Assembly: GCA_902524385.1 (NCBI GenBank)
Contig: CABZCZ010000003.1
Span: 1 to 64,000 of the forward strand
From: an uncultured Alphaproteobacteria bacterium
GTDB lineage: Bacteria; Pseudomonadota; Alphaproteobacteria; HIMB59; GCA-002718135
Length of the DNA stretch: 64,000 nucleotides
Direction: 5' to 3'
Shown here: positions 60,277 through 64,000 of the stretch, one piece after another
Layout: every line of letters starts with the position of its first letter
How positions within the stretch are numbered: position 1 is the first letter of the stretch
Translations under genes and position numbers: made by a program
Notes under the pieces: generated by a model
Told to the model about the DNA's origin: nothing
Seen by the model: only the letters and a program-made list of their open reading frames with translations
Database searches by the model: none

Positions 60277-61345
60277 TTTTCATATTTGCTAACTTTGTAC
60301 TCTCTTCTTCAGCAATTAAAGGATTTATTAACTCATCTATTTTACCCTCAAGTATTTCAGACAGATTATACAATGTAAGATTTATTCTATGATCAGAAAC
60401 CCTTCCTTGAGGAAAATTATAAGTTCTTATTCTTTCAGATCTATCTCCAGAACCTACTTGATTTTTTCTTTGCTCAGATCTTTCTTTGTTTTTTTCTTGT
60501 ATTTGATTGTCTAGTAATCTTGAACGTAAGATCTTCAAAGCCTTTGCTTTATTTTTATGTTGAGATTTTTCATCTTGTTGAGAAACTACTATGCCTGTTG
60601 GAATGTGTGTTATTCTTACGGCGCTATCAGTAGTGTTTACAGATTGTCCTCCTGGTCCACTTGATCTAAATACATCAATTCTAAGATCTTTATCAAGAAC
60701 TTCAATATCAACCTCTTCAGCTTCAGGTAGTACTGCTACAGTAGCAGCTGATGTATGTACTCTTCCACTACTTTCTGTTGTCGGAACCCTTTGCACTCTA
60801 TGAACACCAGATTCAAATTTTAGTTTTGAAAAAACATTTAATCCTGAAATATTACAAATAGCCTCCTTTACTCCTTTTAAACCTGTTTCTGATATTGATA
60901 AAATATCAAATTTCCATGAATTTAAATCGGCATATCTCTGATACATATTCAATAAATCTAAAGCGAAAAGTGATGCTTCGTCACCTCCAGTACCAGCTCT
61001 AATTTCTAATATTGAATTTTTAGAGTCATTTTCATCTTTTGGAATAAGTAATTTTAATAATTCCTGTTCAAGATCTTTGATTTGATTTTTTTTTTCAATA
61101 AGTTCCAACTCAGCTATTTTACTAATTTCTAAATCATTATCTTTTACTAACAAATTAAGATTTAATATATCTTTTTGTAAATCATTGTACTCTTGAATTT
61201 TTTCTACAATTGGTCGGAGTTCGGAATATTCTCTGTTTAATTTAATTAATTCATTTGAATCAATATTATTCATATTGTTTAATGAATTTTCAATTAATTT
61301 AAATTTTTCTAAAATTATTGAGAATTGTTTATCTAGATTTATCAT
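60269..61345 (-). CDS. prfA: Peptide chain release factor 1
   Basis: RF1 ends translation at UAA and UAG. The 358 residues carry the stop-codon reading region around [20 protein letters not shown] (about 187-206) and the hydrolysis loop [19 protein letters not shown] (about 227-245) with GGQ. The tripeptide of RF1 is represented in the PTTESSG segment, unlike the SPF of RF2. It overlaps hisS by 17 bp and prmC by 8 bp. Confidence 0.97.
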   Translation of the reverse strand: MINLDKQFSIILEKFKLIENSLNNMNNIDSNELIKLNREYSELRPIVEKIQEYNDLQKDILNLNLLVKDNDLEISKIAELELIEKKNQIKDLEQELLKLLIPKDENDSKNSILEIRAGTGGDEASLFALDLLNMYQRYADLNSWKFDILSISETGLKGVKEAICNISGLNVFSKLKFESGVHRVQRVPTTESSGRVHTSAATVAVLPEAEEVDIEVLDKDLRIDVFRSSGPGGQSVNTTDSAVRITHIPTGIVVSQQDEKSQHKNKAKALKILRSRLLDNQIQEKNKERSEQRKNQVGSGDRSERIRTYNFPQGRVSDHRINLTLYNLSEILEGKIDELINPLIAEEESTKLANMKNE

Positions 61346-62573
61346 TCAAATGATTAAATATTTGATTAAGCTTTAATTCTTTTTGTTCGCCATTTATTAA
61401 ATTTTTAATTGTAAAAAAATTACCATTTAACTCATTTTCACCAATAATAATTATATAAGATGCTTGAGAGGTATTAGCTTTTGTAAATGATTTTTTTAGA
61501 TTATATTTATAATTCCAATAATATGAAATTTTATTTTCTAATAAGTATTTTTGTAAATTTAGAAAATGATTGTTAAATTTTTCATCTGTTACTGCAATAT
61601 GAACGCTAGAGCTTGTTTCATTTTCTGCATCCATCAATAATGCTAATCTTTCAATTCCTGCAGCCCAACCAATACCAGGTAAATCAGGTCCTCCTAAAAC
61701 TTTAATTAAACCATCATATCTTCCTCCACCTAATAGAGTGTCTTGACTTCCCAAATTATCTGATTTGTATTCGAATACAGTATTGCAATAATAATCTAGA
61801 CCTCTTACAAGATTAGGATTTTCTTCAAAATTAATTTCAAGCATATTCAATGCTCTTTTAAGATCTTCATAATGCTTTTTAGCTTCATTAGTTAAATATT
61901 CATAAATTTTTGGCGAAGATTTTGAAAGTTCAATATCTGCCTCATTTTTTGAATCTAAAATTCTTAATGGGTTAGTATCAATTTTTGTAATGCTTTCTTC
62001 CGATAATTTTTTTTTATGATTGTTAAAATATTTTGTAAGATTTTTTTTAAAATCAATTAAATTTTTTTTATCTCCTAAAGAATTAATTTGAAGTCTTATT
62101 ACAGATTTAGGTAAAAGTTCTTTTAAAATTTTATTTGATAGTAATATTAATTCAACATCAGCAAGAAAATCTTTAGTACCCAGTATTTCAAAATTTATCT
62201 GATTAAATTGTCTGAATCTACCCTTTTGTGGTCTTTCTCTTCTAAACATTGGTCCAATACCAAAGATTTTTAATGGAAGATCATTCAAAAGATTATTGGT
62301 AATGGCAGCTCTAATCATAGGTGTTGTATACTCTGGGCGTAGCGTTAAGAATTCGTTATTTCGATCTTTAAATGAATACATTTCTTTCAAGACAACATCT
62401 GATAGCTCTCCTAGAGGTTTTTTAAATAAATCACTAAATTCAAAAATTGGTGTCTGAATTTCTTTAAAGTCTTTTAAATATGCGTTTTTAGAAACAATAT
62501 TAGAAATACGATTAAATTTTTTTATTTCTTTTCCAAAAATGTCATGGGTTCCTCTTACTGATCTTAATTTCAT
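61329..62573 (-). CDS. hisS: Histidyl-tRNA synthetase
   Basis: This class II aminoacyl-tRNA synthetase has motif 1 around [23 protein letters not shown], motif 2 [21 protein letters not shown] (in parts, about 112-132), the histidine-specific [14 protein letters not shown] (about 255-268) and motif 3 [15 protein letters not shown]. The 414 residues are normal. It lies 1 bp after ispG and overlaps prfA. Confidence 0.96.
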   Translation of the reverse strand: MKLRSVRGTHDIFGKEIKKFNRISNIVSKNAYLKDFKEIQTPIFEFSDLFKKPLGELSDVVLKEMYSFKDRNNEFLTLRPEYTTPMIRAAITNNLLNDLPLKIFGIGPMFRRERPQKGRFRQFNQINFEILGTKDFLADVELILLSNKILKELLPKSVIRLQINSLGDKKNLIDFKKNLTKYFNNHKKKLSEESITKIDTNPLRILDSKNEADIELSKSSPKIYEYLTNEAKKHYEDLKRALNMLEINFEENPNLVRGLDYYCNTVFEYKSDNLGSQDTLLGGGRYDGLIKVLGGPDLPGIGWAAGIERLALLMDAENETSSSVHIAVTDEKFNNHFLNLQKYLLENKISYYWNYKYNLKKSFTKANTSQASYIIIIGENELNGNFFTIKNLINGEQKELKLNQIFNHLNDKSR

Positions 62574-62574
62574 T

Positions 62575-63672
62575 TTAATTACTAAGTTCTATTTCTTTTG
62601 TTTTCTTTCTAATAAGATCTTCAAGATAATTTTCTAAATCTACATTTTTCACAACATTATTTTTTTTTCCATCAAGATAAATCATATGTGTATCATTACC
62701 ACCACCAGTTATTCCAATATTTGTCATAGTTGCTTCACCTGGACCATTAACAACACATCCAATTATTGACACAGTTATAGGAGTAGAAATATCATCTAAT
62801 TTTTTTTCTAAATTTTTTACAGTTTTTATTACTTCAAATTGTTGTCTAGCACATGATGGACATGATATAATTTTTACACCTCTATTCCTTAATCCTAAGC
62901 TTTTTAAGATTTCAAAACCAACCCTTACCTCTTCCTCTGGCTCATCTGATAGTGATATTCTAATTGTATCTCCTATTCCTCTCAAAAGTAAATTTCCAAC
63001 TCCAATTGAAGATTTAATTGAGCCCGTTCTTTTTCCTCCAGCCTCCGTTATACCTAAATGCAATGGATAATCGCATAATTCAGCTAATTGCTCATATGCT
63101 TTTATAGACATAAATATATCTGAGGATTTCACACTGATTTTAAAATTGGTGAAATCATTATCTTCAAGTATTTTTATATTTAATTTAGCACTTTCAACTA
63201 AAGCTTCTGGATTAGGTTCAGAAAATTTTTCTAAAATTTGTTTTTCTAAACTTCCTGCATTAACACCTACTCTAATTGAACAATTATTGTCTTTCGCAGC
63301 TTTTATAACTTCCTTTATTCTTTCAATGCTGCCGATATTACCGGGATTTATTCTAATACAAGCAGCACCATTATTTGCTGCTTCAATTCCTCTTTTGTAG
63401 TGAAAATGTATATCTGCAATAATAGGAACAGGGCTATGTTTAACAATTTCTTTTAAAGAATATGATGATTCTTTATCTGGAACAGAAACACGAACTAAAT
63501 CAACCCCTAGTTTTGCCGACCTTTCTATTTGAGCAATAGTATCTTTTGCATTAGAAGTTAGAGTGTTTGTCATTGTTTGAACTGCAATTTGATTATTGCC
63601 GCCGACACTTACATTTCCTACTTTTATCACGCGCGATTTTCTTCTTTGAATTTGTTGATACGGTCTTAGCAT
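62575..63672 (-). CDS. ispG: 4-hydroxy-3-methylbut-2-en-1-yl diphosphate synthase
   Basis: IspG is the iron-sulfur enzyme near the end of the MEP isoprenoid pathway. The 365 residues have [50 protein letters not shown] and the three cluster Cys in [11 protein letters not shown] and [11 protein letters not shown] (near residues 268-315). It follows rodZ by 4 bp, in the order common to alphaproteobacteria. Confidence 0.96.
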   Translation of the reverse strand: MLRPYQQIQRRKSRVIKVGNVSVGGNNQIAVQTMTNTLTSNAKDTIAQIERSAKLGVDLVRVSVPDKESSYSLKEIVKHSPVPIIADIHFHYKRGIEAANNGAACIRINPGNIGSIERIKEVIKAAKDNNCSIRVGVNAGSLEKQILEKFSEPNPEALVESAKLNIKILEDNDFTNFKISVKSSDIFMSIKAYEQLAELCDYPLHLGITEAGGKRTGSIKSSIGVGNLLLRGIGDTIRISLSDEPEEEVRVGFEILKSLGLRNRGVKIISCPSCARQQFEVIKTVKNLEKKLDDISTPITVSIIGCVVNGPGEATMTNIGITGGGNDTHMIYLDGKKNNVVKNVDLENYLEDLIRKKTKEIELSN

Positions 63673-63676
63673 CTAG

Positions 63677-64000
63677 TTAATTAGTAAAATCTTTATGTAA
63701 TATAAAAGAATCTATTATGTCACCGTATTCACCTATTTTGCCTCTTAAATCACCATTTATAAGCACTAAAATATTTCCCGCATTACCTGCTGTAATATTA
63801 TAATTCAATTTAAGCTCATATGAAAATTCTTCATCTTTATCCATTAATTTGCTCAAAACAATATTATTTGATCCATCTCTTAGTTGCAACCAAGTTGGAT
63901 TTAAAATTTTTAATGTGGCAATTGTAGATATATCTTCATCAAATTCTGAAGATGCTATAGCACTAGAATTATTTAGTAAATCACTTTTATCAATATCATT
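63677..64000 (-). CDS. rodZ: RodZ-like protein, C-terminal part (cut by window edge)
   Basis: The last 107 codons and the stop are visible; the frame is open to the window edge. The text includes LKILNPTWLQLRDGSNNIVL, ELKLNYNITAGNAGNILVLI and GDLRGKIGEYGDIIDSF, which match the DUF4115 beta-sandwich at the C-terminus of RodZ. RodZ links MreB to the envelope in cell-shape control. The helix-turn-helix and membrane segment would lie outside the window. The link to ispG is typical. Confidence 0.85.
   Translation of the reverse strand, partial: NDIDKSDLLNNSSAIASSEFDEDISTIATLKILNPTWLQLRDGSNNIVLSKLMDKDEEFSYELKLNYNITAGNAGNILVLINGDLRGKIGEYGDIIDSFILHKDFTN

Overview
The window is a very AT-rich, gene-dense stretch of chromosome with almost no spare intergenic space, short overlaps between most neighbouring genes, and only housekeeping or catabolic genes. 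No integrase, transposase, phage gene, toxin-antitoxin pair or CRISPR array was seen. The gene set (complete dcw cluster, DUF4167 protein, ELM1-family protein, the rodZ-ispG-hisS-prfA-prmC order, zinc-independent type L36) points to an alphaproteobacterium. The composition and compactness suggest a streamlined marine lineage, near Pelagibacterales or the HIMB59/AEGEAN-169 type. That placement is inference from style and gene content, not from a phylogeny.

Regions. 1-1784: start of a phosphoglycerate mutase gene (cut by the window edge) and fumC. 1785-20363 (minus strand): mraZ-rsmH-ftsL-ftsI-murE-murF-mraY-murD-ftsW-murG-murC-murB-ddl-ftsQ-ftsA-ftsZ-lpxC, the cell wall and division cluster plus the first committed lipid A gene. 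RNase P RNA lies just upstream on the same strand, and a four-repeat MraZ operator sits in front of mraZ. 20805-28081: an AmpD-like amidase, bamD-ligA, uvrD and mlaA-mlaC. 28104-39465: a sugar-use region. One nine-gene minus-strand unit encodes a solute-binding protein, two permeases, class II aldolase, a PhyH-type oxygenase, a Gfo/Idh/MocA oxidoreductase, an aldo/keto reductase, a sugar isomerase-like TIM barrel and a second Gfo/Idh/MocA oxidoreductase. A divergent plus-strand pair encodes a GH4 alpha-galactosidase and a PanB-fold protein. tRNA-Ile2(CAU) lies between the two units. 39462-44653: yqeY-dnaG-rpoD and a metallo-beta-lactamase-fold hydrolase. 44775-52197: carA-carB, greA, an ELM1-family gene, a 2OG-Fe(II) oxygenase and trxB. 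52198-58957: rpmJ, a gamma-glutamyltransferase-like gene, guaC, ispA, a DUF2177 membrane protein, tRNA-Val(GAC), a GNAT acetyltransferase, a flavin reductase-like protein and an M23 peptidase. 58958-64000 (minus): rodZ (3' part), ispG, hisS, prfA, prmC and a DUF4167 protein.

The best candidate for something undescribed is the sugar region. Import, NAD-dependent deglycosylation, oxidoreduction and isomerisation are all encoded, but two enzymes have altered active sites. The PhyH-type oxygenase shows His-x-Gly where the iron-binding His-x-Asp is expected. The PanB-fold protein has lost the three metal-binding acidic residues while keeping the catalytic Glu. The transporter also has no ATPase in the cluster. 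Smaller points of interest are hairpins placed directly against the start codons of lpxC and of the first sugar permease, a CtrA-like box and palindrome in front of ftsZ, a lysine-rich N-terminal tail on the main sigma factor, and C33 in tRNA-Val.
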